In this document: positions 12,900-25,316 of the stretch, in pieces
Position numbering within the stretch: the first letter of the stretch is position 1
Layout of the letters: every line of letters begins with the position of its first letter
DNA from: Triplophysa rosa
Lineage: Eukaryota; Chordata; Actinopteri; Cypriniformes; Nemacheilidae
Length of the DNA stretch: 64,000 bases
Reading direction: 5' to 3'
Assembly (NCBI RefSeq): GCF_024868665.1
Contig: NC_079913.1
Coordinates: 1,696,431-1,760,430, forward strand
Program-made: the position numbers and the translations under genes
Notes under the pieces: generated by a model
What the model was told of the DNA's origin: nothing
The model's database searches: none
What the model saw: the letters and a program-made list of their open reading frames with translations, nothing else

Positions 12900-12996
12900 C
12901 TTGCCTGTAGAAAGGTTGCCGCCGGTTGCCAGGGGGCTGCTAAGGTGTTCGGAGAGTTGTCTAGGCGTTTCTTGGTGGTTGCTAGGGTTGGTTACA
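12900..12996. repeat. GGTTGC/GCTAAGG minisatellite-like repeat
   Basis: Degenerate tandem units of the GGTTGCYAGG / TGCTAAGGTG kind. The complementary form (CTAGCAACY) recurs at 42945-42985 and 55590-55682, so this is a dispersed repeat family. Confidence 0.55.
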
Positions 12997-15900
12997 TACA
13001 AGTCAAAAATGATGAAGTAAAATTGGCATACCAAGCAGAAACTGGGCAACACACCGAGCTTTAGTTTGATTCAAGTCCTCTGCCTACTGAAAGATTTGCA
13101 CTTGCAAACTTTTAAACTATTTTTATTCTTCAAATCCTTATAAATTAGAAAAAGACAAAAAACGAAAACGATCGAGGGCAAGGAAAGCGAGTAAAAACAA
13201 AGTGATAGAGAGCAGAAGGAAAGTTAGACTCTCACATTACACCAAAACCCAAGCTTCATCCAATTCAGCACTTCTGATTCTATTCAATCAGACACCAATT
13301 ACTCCGAAAAAAGACAAAATTAATTCAGGAAAACGGCATCCCACCAAAGAATAATAAACTCATTATGAGGAAATTTCAAACTTAACCGTTCTCCACGCCG
13401 CAGCTAATTTAAACCTAATTTTTTACTAGCCACTAATTCATTGGGGGGGCTGGGTATAGGAATTACATCTGGAGGTAATTCACTGTGTGGAGGCGAGCCA
13501 AATAAAAAATACGAGAGGGACAAAGAGGGGGGTGGCGTTGGTTTTGGGGGGGGGCGTTCTGGTCTCTGAAAACTGCAGAATGTTTTCACAGCGCTGTCAT
13601 CATGCGAGGATCAGCGCGGCCGTAGGTGCCGGGGGGATTCGTCAGAACGGACCCTGACGCTCTGATGATCGAGAGAGCTGCCTGCTCTGTTTGCTCTAAA
13701 GCGTCTCACCTCGGCACTTATATTTAAAACATCTCACGCTGGATCGCATGTCTGAACATCTGTGTCAACACATGACAACATCTAAAGGGGGAGGGCTTGT
13801 TAGCCGCTTCAGACAGCTTGAGAACACCCGAACATGTCAATACTGAAACAACGATTCCCAACCCCGATCGTGACCCGTAAACCGAATGTTAAAACCCGCG
13901 AACAAGCAGATGGGACCCTTGAATAGTTCGAGGCCTTACAAAATAAGTGAAAGACTGAGAGCTGGCAGGCCAGGCGGACGCACGCGTCTGCGGCGCGCTC
14001 CAGGTGGGAGAAAATGAAAAGTTTGGTAATAATCTACTTTGAAAAGTGAGTAAAAAAGACATTTACATTCGATACAGACTATGACAGCCGCCCGCCCCCC
14101 AACACCTCAATCCCGACAAACCCCCATGTCCTCTTGAACAGAAAATGTGTTTTCCAAATGAAAATAAACTGAGGCCGGCCAGTTTGAGGCAGTTAAAGTC
14201 AGGAATATGAGATCAAATAAAGACTCCCGTGGCGACTGAAAAGAAGAAATGAAATCGCTTCTGAGGAGAGATGTACCGGGTAATAAAATCACTCCTTTAT
14301 ATCTTCCTAAACGCCACATGTTCCCGTGGAGTGGTTAAGCTTTGGCGCGGCCGGTCAAAGACAGTATGCAAGTGGCAATTTTTACTTCCCCAAGATTTCC
14401 CTACCGATATTCTTCTTAAGTCTCGCGCTCTGCAATTTGGCTTAAATGGCGAACTCCTTTAACGTCAAGTTGGAGGAAAACTTTTGGGCGAAATTGCTTT
14501 AACAACATACTGGTGGTTAAAGGCGAGAAAGAACTCTGTATTCCATTAGGCCGATATTACCGCGGGTCCCATCGACGACCCGCTTCCATTCTGAACGGAA
14601 TGGAGGGTTGAATACAAACGCCTGATTGGACGGTGTAGGCGGTACGGCGCGCAAACAAAAAACATCAACCTCTCTAAATCGCTTCAATTTATCCACCATC
14701 CATAAAGGCACTGACGGCGGAATTACGGCGCATTACCAAAAACATGTAATTGACTTGCCTTTGAAAAGGTAGCCACAATAACTTTCAGGCCACGTTTTAG
14801 CCACATCAGACTGCTATATTGAAGGGCATTAGGAAAACGGGGGAATACATTATAATTTATAATACAGTGCTTATTAGAGTCCCAATAAAAAGGGTTTAGA
14901 GAGTGAAATGATTCACTTATCAGTTTGCTTGCATGGTACTTAAAAGCAGCTCTCTTCTCTCGTTTTAGCCGCAAAAAAGTCGACCGTAATGACATTGAAA
15001 ACAGGAGTGGACGGACAAATTTTCCTCCAAATGCAAATGGTTTCTATTAATTCCTGGAACGGCGGGGGAAAAAATGTAATCGTTTATGCAAAAGGAAGAA
15101 AACACGGTTGAAAATGCAAGCATTTCCTATGAGATGAGCACTGATGCCATTTAAAACGCAGACGAAACGTTGAAACAAACGTATTAAACTGTGGCTTCTA
15201 TTCAAAGCACAAATTGGTCGGTGCCGTAAAAAGCTTAGACAAATTGGACCAGGAGCCAAAGCGTAGCAATGGGGGCTTTTCAACATAAAAACTAAGTGTT
15301 TTCAAATAAATCAAATGATCAAAATAAAACTGCAATGAGAGAATTAAAGCGGTACAGTTATTCAGATGGAATGTGACATGTGGGTTTCTAAATAAAAAAG
15401 CTTCAAAAAACATTTCTTAGCCCAACATTATTAGTCATCTTTACAGAATGTACACTCCATAAAGTCTCCTGATAAGTTTTGATCTTCAGTTTGCGTGTTA
15501 ATTTAGGTAATTGTTCGCGTTTAAATGCAATTAAAATGTTTACACGTGCTGACGTGTTTTAATTCATTCTTGTGCTGATAGTGTGATTATAGCGAGCATT
15601 AATTGATGGATTAAGTGATTAATTTGTGTGCTTAGTAAATCTGAAACAACAGCAAACACAAAAACACATGCTCTCTCTCAACATTTGAATCATCAAACTC
15701 AATACGACCAACCTATTTTAATTTACACATGCAAACTTCCAAGATCTCTGTCATCGTTGCACTTAACGGTTTAACACGTACAAGACCCTCCGCCGTTCAT
15801 TCTGCAAAATGGAAAACAGACAAGGGAGGATGTTCTGACGGTTGCTCAACAGCTGGAGCCGTCGGGTCATCCGAACGCACCTTCCCGAACAAACAGCAGA

Positions 15901-18290
15901 CTCGACTTCAAATGCATATCTGAGCTGTTAGGTAATCCTTCCATTGTCCAAGTTCGATGGACAGCCCCGATCTCCCCCGCCGCCAAGACTACAACCCCAC
16001 ACCAACAACACATCCCTCAACGGCAGCGCAGACTCGTGCATGATATCAGAACTGTAACAATGTGCATTTTTCCACTCTTATCACGAAAAGAAGCCGTCAA
16101 ACAGCAGGAGACAGGCTCTAAACAAGGGTCTTTTGTTTGGCCCAGACAAATCCGGGCTTCCCCTCAGGACATTTAATACAGTGCAGAAGTAGAGAACAGT
16201 GACTACAGTAGTGTAGTGTGCACACTACCAGGAAAAGAATGGGTGTGTGCAACGGTTGTGTCGAACACCGCACAGTCAATTAAAGACTGATTCAAAAGAT
16301 TTCCTCCTAAAAAAATACATTGTGGACTGATATGCGTGCCTGGTTACTGTATTTTTTCTAAAAAAAATCATGTGCATATAATGCATTACGCCACCACACG
16401 TGCCAGGGCTCAACGTCCAGACTCGCCTGACAAGTTGCCATAAAAAAAATCAAAGACAAATGTTTCATTAGCAGGTAACTTTTGCGAGCGGCCACTCAGA
16501 AAACGCACGAATTATCAATGCAAGGCTCCCGCGACGGGGAGTTGAACTTTTAACACCTTTCAAAGCCGCAGAACTGACTGCTCTCTGGCTCTCTGCAGCT
16601 GCCGCGCTGCACTAATGCAAGACCGTGTCATGTGAAAACTATTCCTCTACCCAAACCACAGAGCCGGTCATTAATGAAACCCAGGCCGCGCTGTGAGGTC
16701 ATGAAAAGTCTACGTTTCAACGGCAGCATTTACAGGAACAAAATAATAATTCCCGAAGAATAGAGCAACGAAAATCAGATTCCAGTCCCAAGGACAGGGG
16801 AAAATAAATAAATGGCAGAGAACGGTGGGCTCTCACATTTTCCCCCCGCGCTTTGCAAACAACCGTCAACTGCTTCTCAGAAACCGAGCGGTTTTAAAAT
16901 GAGAGCAGACTAAACAAAGCGATCTCGGCCAAGACAAACGCTCTGCAACTCTACACACAGTCACATTTCAGGATGTCTCGTCTTAATTGCCAACTATCAA
17001 ATCTCACAATGGAATCTGTCCATTTGGCAGAAACCCCGGCAGTGGACCTGATAGAGCGTTGTTTAAAAAGTATCAGCTTCACGCTGCAATGAAAAGAAAA
17101 TCGCTTCCATGGAATTCGAACTCTTTTCAGTTTTATTTTTTTGCCACATCGCAAAATTCACGCGCAGTTCAAAATCATTTGCATTAACTGTGCAAAGTTT
17201 GTACATTTTCCAACGCACCTGCCTGCAATTCATGTGTACCATATGTACAGTATACAATATCATAATATATACAGTATTTATTTCGTGTTAGTCCCAAAAA
17301 AGTCATATGTGGATTGATGACAGAATTTGTCGTTTAAAGCAAACGCACAAAGCGCAACTGAATGTGAAAGCGTGTCACTGGGTTTAGTTCGCATTTTTTT
17401 CAAGTCGCATTCAAAATGCACTTGGATTGAAACTCTTAGAAGTTGAATGGGCATGATGCCTCTGTTAACCAGGCCGGGTGAGCCCGTAACCGGAGGGACA
17501 AGCTCTACGAGGGCTGGATAAGCGGTTTGTCACTCCGAGCATCTTGTGGCATTCTGCTTTTCTAAGTCGGACTTTCAAACTCCCAGATCCCAAAACTTCA
17601 AACAACCAAAACACCAGCACATTCATAAAACAGAACAGAACCGCTGGGAATTTAAGACGGGGAGAGAGAGAGCGCGCGCGCACACACCCGTGCGCTCATT
17701 CACACACGTACACGCTCGCACACAAAGGTAGCAGGCTCGACAGCAGATGGTAAAATTAACATTTCAACAGTTCTCTTCTTTCATGTAGGTCTCGGCAGAA
17801 CCGGGATTTTTTCTGGAAAAATGTAAAGGCTAGGGTTTGGAAAGATGCGAGGCTAGAGAAAGCATCTGGAAAAGGCAAAGGAGAATATTGGCTTATTGCT
17901 CCTGATGGTCCTGTGCTATGAAAATTTAAATAGGTCTGTTTTGCAGGTTTGGCTCTCCGGAGTGCCCTCCGCTCTGTTATGGAAACATCATCTCGGTCAT
18001 TTATACGTGCTAGAACACCTTGTGATGAAGGAAAATAAACTTTTTTTGGGGGGGGGTCTTTCACCTTCTTTTAATCCCATCCTTTCATGAAAAATATTGT
18101 GTTTCGCAAATGAGCGCGCTCTCCGAACAGCCACGCGCTTCGTGACAGCGATATTTTCGGAGAACGCCTAATGCATTTCAAATAAATAATCTGAGCGGGT
18201 GGAAAAAAACAAAAGTGTCAGACTGGTTTGAATGGAACGCTCGAGTAGAGGCCATTAATTTGGACACAGTTATGGCTAAATTACATGTGT
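12997..18290. other. Long non-coding tract
   Basis: About 5.3 kb without a supported gene or transposon. G-rich runs occur at 13441-13450 and 13540-13553. Isolated octamers lie at 15031 and 17177. Short CpG-rich patches are seen at 13610-13640, 13975-14005 and 17671-17720. The small frames are unrelated to any family I recognise. By synteny this is probably foxp2 intron. Confidence 0.45.
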
Positions 18291-18730
18291 TTCACCTCTG
18301 TGACATTTTAAATGCAATTAAAAGCTGCTTATGAAAGAGCGCGGACTCCTCGTGATGAGGGAAATCGCTGCGGTGATTAACATGCAAACGAGCTCACGCT
18401 GGCAGAGTAGATTGAGCTTTGAAAACCCCATTTACTTTTGTGTGATTATCTATTTACCAGTACACAGCCTTCAATCTCGCGCCATTCCCCCTGCGCACAT
18501 CACTCAATTACACTCCCACCTTTATTTACGGAGGCGCGACTGTCTCCAAATCGCTAAAAGCCAAGTTAGATACGAGATCTACGCATCGGCCTCCTCGGCG
18601 CGCACGCGCAGCTGGAGCATGTCAAATATCGGCCCTAGCATTTGCCTACGACGATTCTGTAAACGCTTCATTAACAAAACGTCTCCGACCGCAGTTTTAC
18701 AAGTCGGCCCCTGATAAATTGTAAGTTGGA
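18291..18730. promoter_or_regulatory. Enhancer-like non-coding block
   Basis: Non-repetitive sequence dense in TTAATT and TAAAC-type homeodomain/forkhead words, with a short CpG patch at 18590-18612. The overlapping 127-codon plus-strand frame has no domain and begins mid-block without splice context, so I read the stretch as regulatory rather than coding. Confidence 0.3.
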
Positions 18731-19049
18731 GGAGATGTTCCAGATGAGGACGAAGGGGTCTTGTGACGGTCTCGCCAGAGGAGCTCTGGATTTAGATTGC
18801 AATGAAGTGCGCTGGAAACACTCAGAGCGCTATTATGTTTCGGCGTGTTGATGCAATTATCATGTGAACGCCTGGCAGCATCAGAGGAATCTAATTTAAT
18901 TAATTTAAACGGATGAACAAGCACGAAATTCCAGTTGTAAAAATGCACGTCGAGATGAACGCCAGAAATCGAAATGTAATGCAGATAAAAACTGACAAAT
19001 CAGCATTTTTTCTAATCAGCATTATGAAATCCATATCACTGTTGCTTTA

Positions 19050-19340
19050 AGGGTCATATTTCACAAAAACATTGTATTTGTCAACATTAGTAAATGCAAT
19101 AACATAACTAACAATGAACAATATCGTTTTTCAGCAATTATTTATCTTTATCAATGTTTGTTCATGGTGCATTAACTGATGTTGTACAGATTCAACATTT
19201 GATTTTAAAAATGTATTAATAAATCTTGAAATTAACATGAATTAAGATTAATAAATGCTTTAGAAGCATTGTTCATTGTTAGTTCATATTAGCGAATGCA
19301 TTAACTAATGTTAACAAATACAACTATTGTAGTGTTACCC
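19050..19340. mobile_element. Palindromic non-autonomous DNA transposon
   Basis: The ends are inverted copies of each other. Left: TTTGTCAACATTAGTAAATG followed by CTAACAATGAACAA. Right: the complement of GTAACACTACAATAGT, TTTGTTAACATTAG and the same AACAATGAACAA word. Such TTGTTAACATTAG palindromes are very abundant in cyprinid genomes. No ORF. The left terminus is more decayed than the right. Confidence 0.7.
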
Positions 19341-20220
19341 ATATTTTATGTCCAGCGACTTGGCCATTCTTGCATTTAGGCCATTTACTATTTTTTAATC
19401 ATCTTTACTAGTTAAATGAATAAATATAAAAAAATGTAACCTGTAGTCTCTTGATAAACTCATTTAAACCCATAAAGCAACAAATATTATTGTGATTAAG
19501 ATGTTTAAATCATCATTGCTTTTGAAAGACATGGGCTAAGACACCAAAATAAAGCAAACAGACGTGAAACCAGATAACGCAATCCCCTTTAAACAAACAC
19601 ACCGGATTCATCGAAAGGAGTGAAACTAAGATATCCTATAGCTCTCTTTAGGCCTTCAGGCTTTAAACATACCACCCACTCCAACTGGCTGGATGATGCA
19701 CATGAGTCCAGTCGGCATGATCTCACTCTCACCGGTCCGTGGTTTTGAGAAGCCCTCGGCTTTCCTGAAGCTCCTGCCCTCTCATCCAGCATAAAACAAT
19801 CCCTGTTGATCAGCCAAGAGAGTTCAAGAGAGCAAAAAATGGAAACAGTGCCATCCAGTGATGTTTCTGGGCATTCCTGTTGGGAGTGAACTACCCTGAC
19901 CCCAGGCTTGATCTCCAGGAGACCACAGACTGATATTTACCCCCTAGTTACCTCTAACCTGTCATGTGCTCTTGGTTACTAAAGACGGAGACGTGGGCAA
20001 AATACATCAGAGTGAGACCCCAAGTATGGTAAAATTCAAGCAGGTTGGAAGTAATGGAGTGAATAGTTTAAGCAGAAGAAAACTCACCCATCCTAATTGA
20101 TTATATGGCTCTGAGGAAGAAAATGAGCAGGTGGTTTTAGTCTTTTGATAAAATGGATATGTAGGGAAAACCTACAAATTGAGGCACAAGATTTTGTGTC
20201 GTGTACCATTGGATGCGAGT
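19341..20220. other. Non-coding spacer
   Basis: Unique-looking sequence. The 67-codon minus-strand frame at 19589-19792 has no recognisable motif. Confidence 0.45.
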
Positions 20221-20252
20221 TTCTATTCTATCCTATTCTATTCTATTCTAAA
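20221..20252. repeat. (TTCTA)n pentanucleotide microsatellite
   Basis: Five to six copies of TTCTA with one interruption. Confidence 0.85.
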
Positions 20253-21700
20253 CTACTTAATTCAAAGAAAAAACATCAGGGCATAGATTTTCATCTCTGA
20301 AAAAGTTTAGCGACTTTAATTTGGTCAGATAGCAGGCATTTATCTTTATTATAACCTTGTGCCTTATGATCTTGCTTCACTATGGAACTGAACTTAACTA
20401 TAGAATAGACTATTTTTTACTTTACTTTCCACATAATTTCATGTTTTTTTCTGGTCTCACTGCAAAATGTTTGTAAAAAAGTGTCTTCACAATATTTCAG
20501 TCACAACCTCCAGCTCTCAACCCCTCCCTTTCAAACCTCTGACTCCATATTTTTAACAACACAGCCAATTGATGTCATCAATGATCCTGCTTCAATCACA
20601 AATATGTCAAATAACAACATAAAATGAGTTGTGAACACCATTTTATGTTCACTTCGAATAATATGAGATACAGAAATGACATTAAGTAGCTGATTTGTTT
20701 CCAAAAACCTTAACTTCATTTGCCATTTTTTTTATATGTGTATTGCACATGCAGTACAAACCAATTTGCATTTAATAAAACGTATATGGACCCTAATTAT
20801 ATACATAAATGAGAGATTGGTCTGCTAGAAAAACAGCAGAGGAATATTATGTCCAAGTCTTAAATCTATTGATCAGTGAAACGCAGCACTCGAGGGAGGA
20901 GATTCACCTAATATTATACAGCTAATCATCAGATGAATAACCATTATACCATTTGGTAATTAAACGTCTTGTGACGCATTTAACTCACTGTACGTCAAAC
21001 AGAGGCCACCGGAGGTCGAAGTGATTGTCTTTCATTTATAGTTGCCGCGTGAATCGAGGGAGAAAAAAGAAGGAACACGTTATGTGACAACGCTGAAAAC
21101 ATGTTGATGGTTGTTAGCAGCAATGCCGCTAATCCTCTCTGCTGTCAAGTCAATGAAAGGAAACAATCCGAAGGATGAAAGGCAGACAAACATCTCATCC
21201 TCATGGAGAAGTGGATAAATCATATATTTAGAAAGCTCATTATTCGGCGTATGGTTTCCTAGACTGGGAGCAAAATGTTTCCCTACCTTTGAGAACAAAT
21301 AAATATACAAAGTGTATATATGTTGAGCAACCATAAGGGGGGGAAATTCGCATACGTTTCTTGTCTTTGTACTGTGGTGCGCGAGACACGCTCTAAAAGG
21401 CAATTTGCTGTCACCAATGCCATTCTTACCTCTACTTAAAGGTAATAATTACCCCGCGCTAGTGCTGTCTGTTTGTGTTAAGCGCGAAGGGCAATCCAGC
21501 GAACATACACATGCATGCAGGGTTTAAAATTAACACGAGTCGACAAACACCAAAAGAAAGTAAAAATTGGCTTTTATTAGCCAGTTGTCCCACAGCTTTA
21601 ATGGGCCCTGCGATTCTGCATCGTTTTAACTAAAGTGAATGAACAACAGGCACCCTCGCCATACAAGTGATGTGAGCGATTCAAAAATAAAACACACAAA
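20253..21700. other. AT-rich non-coding tract
   Basis: No gene or repeat supported. 20880-21060 is denser in TAAT cores and could be a conserved element. An octamer lies at 20764. Confidence 0.4.
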
Positions 21701-22195
21701 TATGCCTATATACTGTATATACATATATATAATGTTTTTTGTTAAATAGTAGTATACTATATATACACACACACACACACATATATGCATATATGCACAC
21801 ATACATACACATATTACACATATATGGTATATTTGTCAACTACCCATATGCTGTTTATTAATTTTTTTGCACACACGTCTGGTTTATTATCTCCGTGGGG
21901 ACAGTCCATAGGCGTAATGATTTTTATACTGTATAAACTGTTTATTTTATCCCCTAACACAACCCCTAAACCTAAAGATCATAGAAAACTTTTTGCATTT
22001 TTAAGATGTTTAAAAAATATTGTTCCATATGATTTATAAGCTTTTTTGCCCATGGGGACCTCAATTTTGGTCCCCACGGTGACACGAGTCCCCATGAGTT
22101 GGTGTCCAGGTTTAGGTCCCCACCGGCATATAAAAACAAGGTCACAGACACACACACACATTAATGCAATAAAACACTACTATTTAACAAAAAAC
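21701..22195. repeat. Composite: TA/CA microsatellite plus GTCCCC-type dispersed repeat, bounded by 20-bp inverted repeats
   Basis: A TATA/CACA microsatellite (21700-21830) runs into a repeat that contains GGGGACAGTCCATAG, TTTTTATACTGTATAAACTG and several GGTCCCCAC blocks, ending in a CA run. The GTCCCC part is repeated at 57400-57866. The 20-bp word GTTTTTTGTTAAATAGTAGT at 21734-21753 recurs perfectly inverted at 22176-22195, enclosing the whole composite. No coding function is seen. Confidence 0.7.
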
Positions 22196-22598
22196 AACTT
22201 TCAATTCACATACACACAAAAAGTTAATCCCCGACCCGACATGGACCCTATTTTGTACACATTAGTGCTAGTGCTGTACGTACCCGGAACACAGACTTGG
22301 AGACACACAAAAACTGCAATGTCCTTGTATTATTCATAATACCCAACGCTTCGCCTGTGACCAGTCAAAGGAAACATCAAGGTACTTGAGGTTTTATTGA
22401 ACGACGTCTTGTAAACGTGGCATGAGGCAACACTGTGTATTAAAATCCTCTAAAAGGAATTGAGCTGCACTGCAAAGGGCTGAATATCCCAACAATAGCT
22501 TGCAGGAGGGCAGAATCACCGAATCCAAACGCCTGCCATGATGAGCTTCTGAGAGATTACAGTAGCACCCCCCCTCGCCATTTACATAATGTAAAAAC

Positions 22599-22629
22599 TC
22601 TCTTTCTTTCTTTCTTTCTTTCTTTCTTC
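22599..22629. repeat. (TTTC)n microsatellite
   Basis: Seven or so TTTC units. The minus-strand Lys-Glu-Arg stretch in a 136-codon frame comes from this repeat. Confidence 0.9.
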
Positions 22630-24333
22630 CCATCCAACTATTCACTAAATAAATGAGGAAACTATCAAAGCAATGGGACGTTTGATAAAAGACAGACAGA
22701 GTGAATTCAGAACGGCCCGCGCTCGCCACAATACAGGCGGCGAGTGGCAGCATTGAGGCAGCCGAGTGAAGAACAGCCGGCTGAATATTTCTGACAGAGG
22801 ACAATGCTAACGCATTAGGGTGATATCTACACCTGCCCTAAGTCCAAGGGAATCACATTCTACCCTTGTTCTTTATCTCAAGCGCTGAGAGGTGGTCTTA
22901 TAGAAATTTGGACAATGTAAATGTACAGTGAACGTGGATGGCTTTTCACAAGGTTACAACAAGACAAGGACCTGCTTCGTTTCCTCTCCTGTGTTTAAAA
23001 ATGCTGCTAGTGCGGAGGAAGACACAACCTGGCCCAGTCAATCAGATTCAACCTTACCATTCAACCAATCATAAACGTACATTTTAAACTTTCGAAATAT
23101 TTGTGCATAGTCGTATGTTTGCGAAACGTACTTTATGAGAAAATAGTTTTGTTTTACGCACGTGAATTGCTTTTTGTAAATGTATATTTATACTTTGCGC
23201 ACGTAAATAAGGTTTTATTCATGTGAAACTGTTTACGCATGTGTGTATCTTGTTTTACGCGTGAATAATTAATGAGACTAAAATCGCTCCATATATCAGA
23301 GCTGCCGAGATGTTAAGACAACTGGAACAAGATTTGCACCCGAATTAACTTCCATAATGTGACATGTGAATCAGTGAGAATATGAAGTGCAGGCCTTTTT
23401 AATCAAGAAGAATTTGTTTGGACTATAAAAAGTAGGGCATAATTGTATTGGTTAATTATTTTTTCCAACCATGCAGGACTGACTACATCAATAGAAAAGC
23501 AAAGTCGTTTCAGGGGTGGAGAACTTATTTAAACTTGATCAAATCTTATACAAACATTTCGTGAGAGCAACAGAATTTACTTAACATAATGCGACATATT
23601 GCAGAGTGAGAAAGACTATTCAACATGGAGAAAATAAATCCATATTTGATTATTTGGATTGTAAAAAATGGGCATTCCATACGTGAACCGAGCTTGCTGG
23701 TTGTTTAAAACTCGAGCAAACTTTGTGACATCAGAGAAAAACTTGTGGGTTACGGTGCATAATACATGGCATATTTATTTTTAAAAAAGTAAATTGTTTT
23801 ATTTAAAATGTTTTAAGAGTGCAAATATACTGTACGTGTGCATCTCACCCAAAAAATTTGAACGGTGCCACCGGACTGGAAGGTCCATGAAAACAACCAA
23901 ATGAACAGAAGAGAAATAACTGAGCTTTGTGGTACACTTCTAAAAGTCGATCCTCAGAAATGGATTTAAATCGAGTCGTTCGCTTCCTCCCATGCCTCTC
24001 AAAAAACATTGAACCTGTGAAATTCCTGAGCCATAACAAACAGCTCCTGTCTCTCATACCTCCAGAAGACATCTCATCTGAGCTGTTCTCCAGGAATCTA
24101 CGATCCAATCAGAGCCGCGCGTGTCCGTGTGTGCGTTTTCTAGACCGCTCTCGTCCGTTTCAGAGAATTCTCATAAGACCACCTATTTTATTTACTTTAT
24201 CTTCAATAAAATGGTTCAGTGAGCATTAGCAACTTTGAGACACGGGTTTCAATCAGTCCTGTGGCAACACTGTCAGTCTGCATCTAACCCTGCACGTGTA
24301 TGTGTGAGCGCGAGTGGTGCAGACAGGGTTGAC
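22630..24333. other. Non-coding tract
   Basis: No supported gene. TTTACGCA/GTGAA-like words recur around 23130-23270 (for example TTTTACGCACGTGAA and TTTACGCATGTG), hinting at a decayed tandem repeat. Frames at 23845-24229 overlap on opposite strands and lack motifs. Confidence 0.4.
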
Positions 24334-25248
24334 AGAGCGAGGGTAGTCTAAGAACAGATGGGAGACTGAGAGAAAAGCTATGAATGAGAGCGAGAGAGAA
24401 TTAAGTGGCAAAAATTGGTCTAATAAAAGGAAAGATGCGGCCAAAGATGACAACGAATGGAGAGGCAGAAAAATATGAAACAAACGAGTGTTAGTGAATG
24501 AAGAACAAATTCAGCAAGACAAGACTAACATTAAACTTAAGAAAAGACACTTCAGAGCATTTGTGGCCATAATTATGTAAACATCATTTTGACTCGTCCA
24601 GTGCTTCAAAGAAGGGCTGTCAATCGATTAATCACGATTAATCGCATCCAGAATAAAAGTTTGTGTTTACATAATATACGTCTCTGTACTGTGCATATTT
24701 ATTTTCTATTTATTAACACATACACATATATATTTAAGAATATAAAATATATCATTTATATATCATTACAATTATTCGTAATTATAAATAAATACATCTA
24801 AATATTTTACATGTATGTACTGTATATGTTTTTGTGTTTATAAATACAAAATTATTATGCACAGTACACAGACATATATTATGTAAACACAAACTTTTAT
24901 TCTGGATGCGATTAATCGCGATTAATCGGTTGACAGCCCTTCTTTGAAGTACTGGACAAGTCAAAATTATGTTCTGGCAACTGACAGATGGCCACAAATG
25001 CTCTGAAGTGTCTGACTTCAAATGCAGAACATTTCTTTTTCTTAAGTTTAATGTTAGTCTTGTCTTGCTGAATTTGTTCTTCATTCACTAACACTCGTTT
25101 GTTTCATATTTTTCTGCCTCTCCATTCGTTGTCATCTTTGGCCGCAACTTTCCTTTTATTAGACCAATTTTTGCCACTTAATTCTCTCTCGCTCTCATTC
25201 GTAGCTTTTCTCTCAGTCTCCCATCTGTTATTCGACTACCCTCGCTCT
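24334..25248. repeat. 915-bp giant inverted repeat (foldback-like), AT-rich centre
   Basis: The left arm (from 24334) and the right arm (to 25248) are near-complements across about 400 bp each, meeting in an AT-rich centre near 24790. Each arm contains a GGGCTGTCAA...GATTAATCG...TTTGTGTTTACATAATATA element of a family widespread in fish, nested in a longer arm without repeat features. Mirrored short frames on both arms are arm copies of each other, not genes. It could be an inverted duplication of a host segment or a foldback transposon. The right arm carries small indels relative to the left. Confidence 0.8.
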
Positions 25249-25316
25249 ATTATTATGTTAACACAAACGTTTATTCTGGATGCGATTAATCGCGAATAAT
25301 CGTTTGACAGCACTAA
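25249..25316. mobile_element. Partial third copy of the GATTAATCG element
   Basis: Directly after the right arm, the words GTTAACACAAACGTTTATTCT, GATGCGATTAATCGCGA and TTGACAGCACT repeat the terminus of the element found in both arms. Only about 65 bp remain, so it is truncated. It may mark the breakpoint at which the inverted duplication arose. Confidence 0.6.

Noticed and set aside
24589..25084. Matching small proteins on opposite strands (70 and 100 codons)
   Set aside because: They are the two arms of the inverted repeat translated in mirror image.
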